Below are positions 21,136 through 31,678 of a stretch of DNA of 64,000 bases, piece by piece; positions within the stretch are counted from its first letter, which is position 1, and each line of letters begins with the position of its first letter. This DNA comes from Blastobasis lacticolella (Eukaryota > Arthropoda > Insecta > Lepidoptera > Blastobasidae), in NCBI GenBank assembly GCA_905147135.1, contig LR990055.1, forward strand, positions 3,597,001 to 3,661,000, given 5' to 3'. The notes under the pieces were generated by a model, which was not told the origin of the DNA, ran no database searches, and saw nothing but the letters and a program-made list of their open reading frames with translations. The translations under genes and the position numbers were made by a program.

Positions 21136-21345
21136 ATTATTATGCAAGACTTGTGTAAATGTGGACATAAAAAGTGTAATAAGTAGGTAAGTTAAAAGAT
21201 AATCTGTACTGTAAGTACGTATGGTATGAATGAACTGACATCATATTTTTATTATAAATGAAATTTAAATTAGGAGTGAAATGTTTTTTGATTAATTATA
21301 CATATTTATATTTTGTTTGAATATTTTGTAACTATTGTGTGGTAT

Positions 21346-21595
21346 CAATGACGTCAAAAAAAATATTGCGAGGATTTTTCTTTTTTTTTACCATAGCCAC
21401 CCGATCGTTCTACTCGTACACTCCATCTAACTAACTAAGCTCTGCCGGGTGGCAATATCATAGTTGTGTTCTCCACCATGGATTTGCAGATCAGGACCTT
21501 CAGCAAAGCGACTGCCGCCTCCGTGACCCTGCAGGGGAACCTGGCCAGATTAGATCAAGGTCAGCCGGACAGCGATTATTACCTTTAAATGCCAC
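21346..21595 (-). repeat. Dispersed repeat E at the duplication junction
   Basis: Exactly fills the gap between copies A and B. Its minus strand matches 7373-7845 without the MITE. It does not occur at the left edge of A or the right edge of B, so it is not a simple flanking repeat that recombined. Confidence 0.7.
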
Positions 21596-22328
21596 AGGGC
21601 ATAAGCTAAAGCCAGTATTGATTTAATTTCGTTTTTAAAATTTGAAATTAATTTGTTTATTTTGTCATTTTTAAATTTAATCCTGTCTTGTGAATTAAAT
21701 TTAAAAATATCTAGAAGTAGTACCTATTGGGTACCTACTTTAATTTTGGTGCTTTCATAACATAAAACAGTGGTAAGGTGGACTGTCCAGCCAGTGGAGT
21801 CCTCGAAATCAACAAAGCATGTGATTCGCCAAGCAACAACGATTACTTGCTAAGTTAGCCAAGCCAGTTTGCGAGTACGACATACGTAAATAGTGTCCTG
21901 CGTTAGTTACTCCAATTGCTTACGCACATAAGCTTTACGACTGCGCAAGTATTGTTATGCACCGATTAATGCATGTTGGCTATCCCACACAACCCGCTTC
22001 ATCTGAATGCAAATGATAATGTTTGCATTTGCGTAAGTGTTATCCAACTGTAAACCAATTAGGTTTCTACGTGTTTGTTGAATTGCTAGACTCACTCAGT
22101 ATAGACTCACACGTTTATATCTGAATGAATAGGTACCTACCCCAGGGAAATTGCTCACTGCGCACGATTCGCTTGTGGAATTTTAGAGGTTATGGGCCTA
22201 GATGCAGGCTAGCTGGGATACAGAGAGATGAAATGGTTTTGAAATATGACCTTGCTAATTAAAATTTTAGAGTAGTTTATGAAATTTTTATAAATGTATA
22301 ATTTTTATAAAGGTCATATTGCAATAAA

Positions 22329-22475
22329 ATGGGCAGCAGCATTTTCCATTGTTATTTCCATATATTTAAACACTGCGATCTCCAACCCGCCTGTCAAGCG
22401 TGGAGATTATGGCAATAACCTCCCCTTTCGTAGGAGAGGCCCTAAGTCCTGCAGTGGACTGTTACGGGCTGTAAT
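22329..22475 (+). repeat. RTE-like LINE tail, 5'-deleted (copy B)
   Basis: Begins at 'ATGGGCAGCAGCATTTTCCA' and runs to the GATGA end. It corresponds to the distal part of 12523-12772. Confidence 0.55.
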
Positions 22476-22865
22476 GATGAATATTATACCGATATATAAT
22501 ATCATGCGATGCCAATGGGCTCTCAAGTCTGTCCATCTAGAATTAGTCTTAGGGTCCCCAGCGGAAGACCTTGGCTCACCTCGCTTCGCCATTAAAACTT
22601 TATTTATTATTATATAGGTACTCAGTGTTTTTTTGTGCTATGGCGTGACGAGATCATTTAAAAAGATACTGTTTTTTGTTTAGGTAAACGCTCTTCAAAA
22701 GTCCAGTATTGATTGACATACTGACTTAACTGAAGAGCTATGGCAGCTAGAGGTCAGTACAAGGGCTCGTGGACAGGGCGACACCGTTCCGCATAGGGTC
22801 TACTGTACTGATAATCCAAAGTTTAGTTTAGTTTTGTTTTTATTTATTTCTCATATATACCATTC

Positions 22866-23031
22866 AACACTACCTGCTGTAATATTCCTGTCTCAATTTC
22901 TGTAAAGGTTGCCTGGAAGAGATCGCTTGTAGCGATAAGGCCGCCTTTGCTCATATGTGTTCCTTGTTACTGTAAATAATTGATACTGTTATGTTTTGTG
23001 GGCAATAAAGTGTTTATCTATCTATCTACCA
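22866..23031 (+). mobile_element. LINE 3' tail insertion, copy B only
   Basis: 'AAGGTTGCCTGGAAGAGATC', 'GCGATAAGGCCGCCTTTG' and 'CAATAAAGTG' followed by (TCTA)n are the standard end of a lepidopteran LINE family. Copy A (near 13341-13360) is uninterrupted here. Confidence 0.65.
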
Positions 23032-23226
23032 TTTTCACATTAAATTACTTATCACATTAAATATAAAAGTATGTAGCGAGCTATTAATTATTACAGAAAT
23101 ACCCTGCTGGTATTCATTATTATCATTGAAGTAAATAAAATCATTGATTTGTCATTGACAATGCACTAACAATTTAATTATAATAATTATTGACATAATT
23201 AAAATTTAAAAAGGGTACCTCTTTAA

Positions 23227-23694
23227 CCTTTTCAGCGCCAAAGTCTGATATATCAGACGTTTAAGTTTCGTGCCCTCGCCGCCAATGTCGATATTATCAG
23301 ACAAATAAATCTTACCAATTTAACTCTATTTTTTCTTATCGTTATAGTACCTGACGACACATGCATACAGTTTTCAAGCCGTGTGGTGTCCGGCAGAGTA
23401 GAATAGCACCAACCCCTTACACTCATGGGTGTCGTACAAGGCGACTAATGTTTTCGAGGCAAAAGATCAAGAGTTTCCGTAGTTTGGAAAATGGGCAGCA
23501 GCATTTTCCATTGTTATATTTAAACACTGCGATCTCCAACCCGTCTGCCAAGCGTGGAGATTATGGCAATAACCTCCCCTTTCGTGGGAGAGGCCCTGGG
23601 TCCTGCAGTGGACTGTTACGGGCTGTGATGATGATACATTATTGTAGTGGCGTGTGGTAAACGTTTTTGAAGAAAACTCTTGGCGGGGAAAGGG
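23227..23694. mobile_element. piggyBac-like MITE with TTAA target, copy B only
   Basis: TTAA lies at both ends (23223-23226, 23695-23698) and once in copy A (13536-13539). The terminal inverted repeats are imperfect: CCTTTTCAGCGCCAAAG at the left and, on the minus strand, CCCTTTCCCCGCCAAGA at the right. It contains a nested RTE-like tail (23377-23632). TTAA duplication with CCYTTT ends defines the piggyBac type. Confidence 0.8.
23377..23632 (+). repeat. RTE-like LINE tail nested in the MITE
   Basis: Near-complete copy of the 'CCGTGTGGTGTCCGGCAG' family ending in GATGATGAT, so it was inserted into the MITE or carried along with it. Confidence 0.6.
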
Positions 23695-23997
23695 TTAAAT
23701 TACAAATATAAATGATAAAATGTTCCAATTTAATTATAAATGTCAAAATAAAAATTTATAATTTCGTCTATTAATAATTATATACTTAATATCAATTACA
23801 GTTTAAAAATTATCTTCCAATTTTTATCAATTACAATGTCAAAATTTCAAAATGTCGATATCGAAAATCTCAAATTACTTATAAATGTCATATAGGTACC
23901 TATAAAACAGTTCCTAATAGGTACTCTACTAGCAGAATAATCTTAAGTCCCCCCTCCCCACCTCCCAGCGAGTACTACGTCGCCAATCCGCTAATGG

Positions 23998-24222
23998 CGG
24001 TGTAGTGCGACAATTGACTTGCGCCAATTAAAATTCATTTATGCGAAAAGAACCTTGCATCTGCGTACAAAACAAAGGGGTATCGTCGACAATACGTTAT
24101 CCGCACTTAGACAGTCGCACGAAACGAGTTCCATTGCAGACAATATAACTGATCAATTGTAATTTAATTGTGCATTTATCCTGGAAAATCGAGCGGAAGT
24201 GATAAGGCCGTTGATTAAATAA
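23998..24222 (+). promoter_or_regulatory. 225-bp block upstream of Kazal copy B TATA box, absent from A
   Basis: In A, 'CGCTAATGG' runs directly into 'GTCCTATAAAA'; in B the same words are separated by this block. It has no terminal repeats or target duplication beyond GG, so loss from A by microhomology is likelier than insertion into B. It would be core-proximal promoter sequence. Confidence 0.55.
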
Positions 24223-24229
24223 CGGGTCC

Positions 24230-24236
24230 TATAAAA
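24230..24236 (+). promoter_or_regulatory. TATA box of Kazal gene copy B
   Basis: TATAAAA, 113 nt before the ATG, in the same context as in copy A. Confidence 0.55.
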
Positions 24237-24348
24237 CACCTAGCGCTGTACATTTATATTACATAGCTACTGTTGTGCAGTGAAAGTTTATTTCTCGACG
24301 CTCGCTACTCGTTGGCGGTTTGAAGCATTTCCCTTTGCCTCCAGTATA

Positions 24349-24364
24349 ATGGATTTAAAAATCG
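24349..24364 (+). CDS. Exon 1 (16 nt), Kazal copy B
   Basis: ATGGATTTAAAAATCG followed by gtgagcac; identical to copy A. Confidence 0.85.
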
Positions 24365-27300
24365 GTGAGCACTTCTTTCATATTTTCAAACGCTCTGAAA
24401 ACTCCAAAATTTTCATTATATAAATTTTACTTATCAACGGGAAATATTGTTTATGCAATTTTCTTTTACTTTATTTTTCATTCAATTACACGTACGTACC
24501 AACGTTGAGGGACCTACTGCCAGCTTATTGAATTATTTTTCATTTGGCTTTTTTTCTACCGCGATGTGATGCAATGTAAAAGTAAATACACGTGTGTTTA
24601 CGAAGTCTAGAAAATTTCTTTCATTAAAATTCATAATTTGCCCTTTAAAAGGGCATGGAACAATTCAGCCTATAGGTACTTAGGTATAATTAATAACGAT
24701 AAGCAAAATATCTCAATGTTATCTATTGATGGTCATTTAGATTTACTTGTCCCGTGCCCGTTCAATATACTTAACATTAGACAGAGACCACATCGTTCTA
24801 CTTGCAATTTTACTGACAGATATCTCTCGCTTATTCTAGTTTAGGGTTTAGTATACTCTTGATCTGACTTTTCTTTAGAATATCACTAATTTGATCGTAA
24901 CACGTATGTGTTGGTCTTACCATTATATTCACTCCTTCCTCATTATGTTTGTAGCTTTTTTCATCCTCTCTACATGCCCAAACCAGCTAAGCATTTCTTT
25001 CTCTACCCTAGTCACTACATCATCTTTCACATCAGCACGTTCCCTTATCACACTATTTCGTAATTTATCTTCCATTATACTCTTTCCATACCTTTCAAAG
25101 CTCTCATTTTATTGCATTCTTTATATTTTTATGCTTCTGCTGCTACACCCAAACTTCGAAGTTAAATAAATAAATAAATAAATGTGCTTGGACAAATTCG
25201 CACAGCGCCATCTAGCCACAAAGTAAGCAAAGCTTGTGTTATGGGTGGTAGATAACTGATAAACTCCTTATATACTTTTTTTCTCCTTTAATACCTACAT
25301 ACTAATCATACATATTCCACCCAGACCCGTAACAGAAATTAAAATTCATTATTTCAATTTCTGCTCGGCCGGGAATCGAACCCGAGACCTCTGCTTGGCG
25401 ACCGGAAGTTTCATTTTATTTGGGTCTAACTCTTCCTTCCCACAGTTATTCGTCTATCGTAATAGCAAACGTTGTAGAATAAGTGTATGTAGGTTATCTA
25501 TAAAAAAAAACTTTCCAACGACTTCGCGTAAAAGTAAAGAAAACTGAGTAGGTACAAAGACTTCTATATACTAGCGAATCAATGGGTAGGTACATCTCTA
25601 TAATCTTCTATAAACTCAAGGCACCTAAGCAGGTACTTACTTTATTCAGTACTAGTGGACCCGGCGCGACTTCGATCGCGTACACCTACTTTACTCCTAC
25701 CTACCCTCTTTCTACTTGCTTATAAACCTTCCTCTTGAATCACTCTATCTGCTGTTGAAACCCGCATCAAAATCCGTTGCGTAGTTTCAAAGATTTAAGC
25801 ATACAAAGGGACATAGGGACAGAGAAAGCGACTTTGTTTTATACTATGTAGTGATTCTATAACTAATGTCTATGCTATAAAAAACTATAACCATAGAACT
25901 GCACAAGGAATACCATAATGCTTTCCTTGTGTAGGTACCTACAGCCCATTTAAAAATAAACGAGCTTCATTAAGTAATAATAACTAAGTAACTGACTCTA
26001 CCTTACCTTCCGCAGGCAAATTATATCTAATGATTATAATACGAGTAATCACTTAATTCACACCATACAATTACCACTACTCAATGTTCATCATAAAGGC
26101 GATGCTGCACGGTTGCAAACCCAGGTTGCCAACAGAGTGACCTTGATTATCGAACTAATCAATCTGTTGACAACCTGCATCAGTGTAGTAGCCCCTGGAG
26201 TAATTTATCTCTCTGTCAACAGGGTAATATATTATGTTACGTAGACGTAGGTCGGTAGAAACTAGAAACCTTAGGAACCTAAGTACAGTAAAGTATACTA
26301 ATTAATATATCGTTAGATGGAATTAAATTATCTAGTGGTGAAACAAAGTAGCATAGATAGGAGGTGCTCGACCTACCTTCCTATACCTACTACCTAACTG
26401 CCTATTTGTTATGCCGGCTATTTCTTCTGCAGAATAGACACTATCTAGCCTACCTATGTAAGGGGCCTAATAATTTCCTAGGCTATTAACTTGTCGTTCA
26501 ATGGATTGATTTTAACTCGTTGAACTAGGCAGGTACTTACTTGAGACCACGTGACACTTTCTCGGTAACTAGTCTGATATAATCATTCCTCAGGATTGAC
26601 TTGAATTAGAAGACCATCGGCCTTATATCTTGAACTAACAACCATTATTAACGATAATAATAATCATCAATTAATATAATAAAATAATCATAATCATTCT
26701 CCTGACTGAAATTATATTATCACAAGGATCAACGGTTAATAATTTTTTTCAGCTGATTGAGCCACCGAATTTAGCTTATGTTTTGTTTGTCGTAATCATA
26801 TAAGTATTTTACTCAGGCAGATCAACTAGCACCCGCAAGGTATTCTGAGTGCCTATTCCAAATACTGCGAACTCCAATCCGCTTGGCAGGCGTGGAGGTT
26901 ATGGCAATACCCTCTGGTATGTGGGAAAAGGTCTAGTCAAGAAAACGGGCACCAGAGTTTTCTGTTTATTGCTTTGGTTTTCCTAACACTGCAATCTCCA
27001 ACCCGCCTACCAGGTGTGGAGATTGGCAATGGCGAGGATCAAGTCCAGCAGGGGACTGGTATAAGCTATTGATGATGAAATAAGTAGGTATATAAGACCC
27101 TTAGGTAAATAAATAGGTAAAACAATGATGAAATAAATCTTGTAGGTATGAAGTGTTTATCAAACACTTGAAACTGCTCAGAATTAGAAGTGCATCGGTG
27201 CAACGCAACTGAATTGAAGGCCTGTACGTACCTAATAATCTTTAATTAAACGACATAGAAACAATCGATATGAAATCGAATGATATGCTATATAGAGCAT

Positions 27301-28561
27301 AGCCGAATAGATTGGTATAAGTAGGTATCTAACCATATCTGATCGTATACTTTTATTACGGTACCTAATTAATTAGTGCATTCCTACCTTCAAATAAAAC
27401 CCTGCTGACTTATTCGATGGTATTAATAGAATTTATTACTATTTCGAACATAATGCGTTTTGTTATTCGATTAAATAAATTTAATTATAATTAGTAACCT
27501 ACCACGTTTCTTTTGGTTTCACGGATGGAAGGTCCTGGTCCACCTGATGGAAAACTGTCACGGTCACGGCGGACGCTTATGATTATGACGCTATGATATC
27601 TTGCTTACACATTTCAACATTCAGCCTGTAATGTGCCCACTACTGGTGAGACACAGTACCCCTTATAATCATGCACATGTTCGCTAAGCAGACTTATTCT
27701 GAGGCCAGCAGATTACCCAGGAGGCTCTATTCGGACGTACATAGCGGAATTCGTACAAAGGGGGGGAAGAACTTTTCCGGTCGTACCCACTGGGAATGTA
27801 TCCACTGAGAGTAGAAAAACGGATCTGGCAGCTTGAGTCCCCTTCAACGTTCCTACAATTTAAATTAAGCTGCTTGCGTCCTTAATGCCGCTCTAAGCGA
27901 GAGTTTCGCCATAGTAAAAAAAGTACTACGATCACAGCGGAGCTCCTTCCACGCCCATATTATGGTAGATCATTGATTTGTTCAGAACCGTCTCTCTATC
28001 TGCCTATATTAAATTGTTTCTACTATTTTTCGTCTTCGTTCGCGTGATTTCAATTTAATTATCGTTACTCCTACTTCTACCCCTACCCGACAAATACCCA
28101 TACCCATCCCCGCTCTATCCACTAGGATCCACTGCCTGCCTCCACCAGTGGATGCAAAAATGTATTGATGTGCCGATACCTCAGTGCTTGAATGCTTTGG
28201 AGACACTTTTCGAGAGGGAAATTTGTAAACAATTATATAGACATTGTTAGTCCCCTCCTTTTTACCTACTCTTAACGGCCAGGTTGTAAACGGTAAAAAA
28301 TTGTTCACAGTAACAGTCATGGTGCTGATGATGGCAGTGTCCTCCCTCTGCTACGACGGCGACATCGATTACCCCCATAAATGGCTGCGAGACCCCAACT
28401 GGAGCTCCAACTGCGTCTGCGCAAGAATCTACCAGCCTGTCTGCGGGTCGGATTATGCGAATTACAGCAACAAATGTGAATTTGACTGCCGATATAAGGC
28501 CGTGTTTCAAAAGTACGGAGAAGAATTGTATATTGTCAAATATAGGCGATGTGACGAGTAG
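24349..28561 (+). CDS. Single-domain Kazal protease inhibitor, copy B (gene span)
   Basis: Coding sequence is join(24349..24364, 28311..28561), 88 residues, same structure as copy A: 16-nt exon 1, phase-1 intron (3.9 kb), acceptor ttgttcacag. Signal peptide about 1-19; Kazal domain with Cys 40, 42, 50, 61, 65, 86; P1 Arg44; PVCGSD and YSNKC are both consensus, so this copy looks the more conservative of the two. Comparing exon 2 with copy A by eye gives seven base differences, five of them amino-acid changing. Targets are probably trypsin-like proteases in haemolymph, gut or secretions (inferred from P1). Confidence 0.9.
24690..25162 (-). pseudogene. Decayed LINE reverse transcriptase C-terminus (copy B)
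   Basis: Same relic as 14280-14760 with its own additional substitutions and small indels. Confidence 0.5.
25165..25405 (-). repeat. SINE family B, nearly complete (copy B)
   Basis: The minus strand has a B-box region GGTTCGATTCCCGGC near 25390-25365, body 'GTTACGGGTCTGGGTGG' and tail GATGGCGCTGTG...TTTATTTATTT. The far 5' head is cut by another sequence. Confidence 0.6.
25651..25856 (+). repeat. Dispersed repeat family D, best copy
   Basis: From 'ACTAGTGGACCCGGCGCGAC' to 'TTTATACTATGTAGTGAT'. Copy A lacks it. No terminal inverted repeats were seen; class unknown. Confidence 0.5.
26850..27075 (+). repeat. Two LINE-tail fragments in tandem
   Basis: 'ACTGCGAACTCCAATCCGCT' and 'CTGCAATCTCCAACCCGCCT' start two successive fragments. 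Copy A has only the second. Confidence 0.45.
28311..28561 (+). CDS. Exon 2, Kazal copy B
   Basis: Begins after AG at 28309-28310 and ends in TAG; 251 nt as in copy A. Confidence 0.9.
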
Positions 28562-28583
28562 AGTGCTTTTGAAGTTGGTGTGT

Positions 28584-28589
28584 AATAAA
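28584..28589 (+). terminator. Poly(A) signal, Kazal copy B
   Basis: AATAAA 23 nt after the stop codon. Confidence 0.7.
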
Positions 28590-28987
28590 TAAACATGACG
28601 TATACCTACTTAATGATATAATGTTTTTATTTTATGACCAAATTAATGTAGGCGCAACAATACTGCGACAGAACTGATGCATTTGTCGCACGGACTGCAA
28701 GTACGATGCTGGGGGTGGTAGACTTCACAAGAACTAGGTAGTGGTGGTAGAACGACAAAGTTCAGAAGGAGACTAGCCCCCAGACTAGTGGTTCGATTCC
28801 CATACAAACTTTTACTCGACAATTCTACGTTGATTTGAGTATTTAATAACTGCATTAAGGTTTACCTAGATATACCTACTTACTCATATTGGCGTTAATG
28901 GCCCTGTTATGCTCTCACGCACTTACTTTTAGTAAAGCGCAAAATGTATTTTATGCATAAGTATAATCATAAAGGTCGCCGACTACG

Positions 28988-29470
28988 TTGTTCTGCGATT
29001 TTATTATTTTTCTTTTACATTGCTGCCATACTTACATATTTAACATAGAAATACTATTTCGCGAACCGTTGGATACCGTTTCTGGCTACACAGAGTTGCA
29101 GCGGTGGGAATGTGTATGGGGCAAAGAAAAAAAACGAGTAGAGCTGCGATCTAAATACCTAACGTGCACCAAAGGAGCGGTAGCTAGAGCCAAGCAAAAC
29201 CACTTACGTCCTTGGTACGTTAAACTGGATTCGCCAGAGAGGCAGAAAAGGGTTTACAACGTATCACGACCTGAATAAAGAGCTCTCTAATTTGCACGAG
29301 CTCCTGAACAACCCGCATAAAGAGATACAGCCACCGGACCAAGTGCTAAGAGTAACGTGTAGTGTACTATATGTTTGCGAAGCACCCACCGCCGGTGTGC
29401 ATGTGTAGTAATCAACTAGCAGTGTCAATAGCCGGCTGTTTCATTAAGCTCCAGATATATCAACTGGCGA
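28988..29470 (+). pseudogene. Unrecognised decayed reading frame (copy B)
   Basis: Counterpart of 18246-18715; the open part ends at a stop near 29277, earlier than in A. Not a confident gene. Confidence 0.3.
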
Positions 29471-29489
29471 CGTAGTGTATACTTACCCA

Positions 29490-29635
29490 TCATCATCATC
29501 ATCATATCAGGCAGAAGACGCCCACTGCTGGGCATAGGTCTCCTCTAGAGATCTCCACAAAGGCTGGTCCTGTGCTTTCCGCATCCAGCTGCTACCTGAG
29601 ATCATTACCAGTCGGTCCACCGCCTACCCACGCTG
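29490..29635 (-). repeat. RTE-like LINE 3' end (copy B)
   Basis: Matches 18728-18875; starts with (CAT)n and 'CCCACTGCTGGGCATAGG'. Confidence 0.6.
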
Positions 29636-30982
29636 CGTATACTTACCCGCGATGCGCTATTTAAATAATTTAAAATGCCGAATTATATTGGAAATATCGG
29701 GAATTTCGATCATAATTCGTAGGACTGACCGATATTTTACGAAAAGTTTCATCATTTTACCACTATCAACAAAGTCACCGATGACGAGTGTAAAATATCT
29801 TTATTGATAACGTTATTACGAGTATGCGATGACTCACCCCGGTTGGCACGGAACTTAGTCTTACCCTGATGAAATAAAGACAGCTCTTTATCACATTAAG
29901 AATCGGCAAGCTGTCCGACCTGATGACGTACTGCTGAGGCGTGGAAATCGATGGTATCTCGTGAAGTGAGCATCCTCAGGCACCGAACTTTATGATCGCA
30001 TCTTCCTTACCGGGAAGATCAACCAATGGAGATCAAGCAAGATCTTTAGCACATCGAAACCACTACCTGAAAATAAAATCCACATAAAAACTACCCTCAA
30101 AACACATTCAAGGACCTCCAGGGTGGGGAGTTCCAGTGGTAACAGCGAACCCGCCGATCGGACCAGCAGCACCAGGGTTGGGCGGGGCTTGAGGATCAGC
30201 CGGGGGTAGAAGACTCAGCGTCAACGCCGATCCTTACTTAATTTAGTAACGTTTTAGCATTAGCCTAGTGCCACATATTATGTTAAACAAATGAAAATGA
30301 TATCAAAAGACGCGGCATTTAAAAAATATGTTTTTAGATCTGCGAGACACTAAAGTTGAAAGAGCTTCAACCAAGGTTTTAACATTCTTGTGTTTCGGAT
30401 GACAGCTTCCAATCTTATAACCACATGATACCAACTTTGATTATATATCTATAATCAATAATACACTCTGTAGACCAATGGAGCAAGGTCTTGTTTACAG
30501 ATGAGTGTTGAGTAGGACTACTCAGTACTCATCTGTGGTACCTATCGAGTTCTGGTTCTGTTCAATGTGAATGCTACTTAATGCCTCTTGTAGAGTCCGC
30601 CTGATGTCAGGAAATCTATAAATTGCCCTAGATGGCAATGCCTATTAACAAAAAAAGTCAGTTGACAGCCAGTCAACTGTCAAACTCAGCTGACTGCCGA
30701 CGTGCGTGCGTGACGTTTGGCCCCCTGATGAGTCCGATATCGGACCGATGAATTTTCATGTTCAAGAATGTGCAAGTAATTTTGAGCTCTAAAATCATTT
30801 GGATTTGGTGCCTTGTGGCTATCAATCGGTATTAGATTATTTCTTTGACAGATGGGAAAAATCAGTCATAAACAAAACACTACTCGGTAAAATAGTACTT
30901 TGAACTTAAAATTATGTAAAAATAAATTTACAGACGTATTTTTACGTCTCCAATTGAAGATAAATCTGTTTGTGCTTACAAA

Positions 30983-31678
30983 ATGGGATCCAGTAAATTA
31001 CCAGTGACTATGCGAAACTTATTTTCATTTACAAGTCGAAACCGTTGTATGACTAATATAAAAAATATGAAAGCTGGAAAAGTGTTGAAACCTCTAAACA
31101 AAGTGCCTGAGGCTGCGGTGTTGGTGCCTATGTGTCGGGTGAATGGCGTTCCCGCGTTGTTGTATACTATAAGGTCGCCCGAACTACGCACCCATGGCGG
31201 GCAAATTTGTTTTCCGGGGGGGAAAATCAATCCGTCAGAATCGCCAACTCAAGCTGCACTCAGGGAGACAGAGGAAGAGATTGGACTCCGATCTTCTAAA
31301 GTAGAGGTTTGGGGTACCGCTTGCCCAGTTCCCGGCCGCAAAGGCAATGTACTAATAACTCCAGTCATAGGCACAGTCATGAACTTGAAACGGGAAGATT
31401 TAAAAATGAACCCTAAGGAAGTAACAGAAATTTTTGCAATACCAATAGACACATTGAGCAACCCAAAGAGTCAGTTCTACACACAATTTCAAAATGGAAT
31501 GATATTGCCCGTATTTGTAGCAGATGGCTATAAAATTTGGGGTGTCACAGCATATTTGACCCACATGTTTTTAAGTTCATTACTACCTCCAGAAGTGTAT
31601 AAAAATGACTGGATATCTAAAAAAGTTAAGTCTGTATCACCAAAAACAGAAAAAGTAATTGATTTTGATAAAATTTAA
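30983..31678 (+). CDS. Nudix hydrolase, CoA diphosphatase (NUDT8-like), copy B
   Basis: Complete 231-residue intronless frame with an intact Nudix box (residues 80-102) and UPF0035-type signature (about 59-79), as in copy A. The differences S22C, N27K, K129I and F150I (A to B) lie outside the catalytic box. The 3' flank continues past the duplicated block into its own AATAAA, so this copy keeps the original transcription unit end. It is convergent with the minus-strand reading frame at 32048-32302. Expected reaction: hydrolysis of CoA or CoA esters, probably in mitochondria (inferred). Confidence 0.92.
   Translation: MGSSKLPVTMRNLFSFTSRNRCMTNIKNMKAGKVLKPLNKVPEAAVLVPMCRVNGVPALLYTIRSPELRTHGGQICFPGGKINPSESPTQAALRETEEEIGLRSSKVEVWGTACPVPGRKGNVLITPVIGTVMNLKREDLKMNPKEVTEIFAIPIDTLSNPKSQFYTQFQNGMILPVFVADGYKIWGVTAYLTHMFLSSLLPPEVYKNDWISKKVKSVSPKTEKVIDFDKI

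Larger units (their letters stand above)
11092..21345 (+). repeat. Tandem segmental duplication, copy A (10.25 kb)
   Basis: Collinear with 21596-31888 throughout, very similar where aligned, and interrupted by indels. The shared sequence starts at AGGGCATAAGCTAAAGCC (11092, 21596) and ends at TGTGTGGTAT (21345, 31888). It contains a Kazal gene and a NUDT8-like gene. The junction with copy B is the 250-bp repeat at 21346-21595. Confidence 0.92.
24365..28310 (+). other. Intron of Kazal copy B
   Basis: Holds the LINE relic (24690-25162), a longer SINE (25165-25405), a family D repeat (25651-25856) and LINE-tail fragments (26850-27075); collinear with the intron of A otherwise. Confidence 0.8.
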
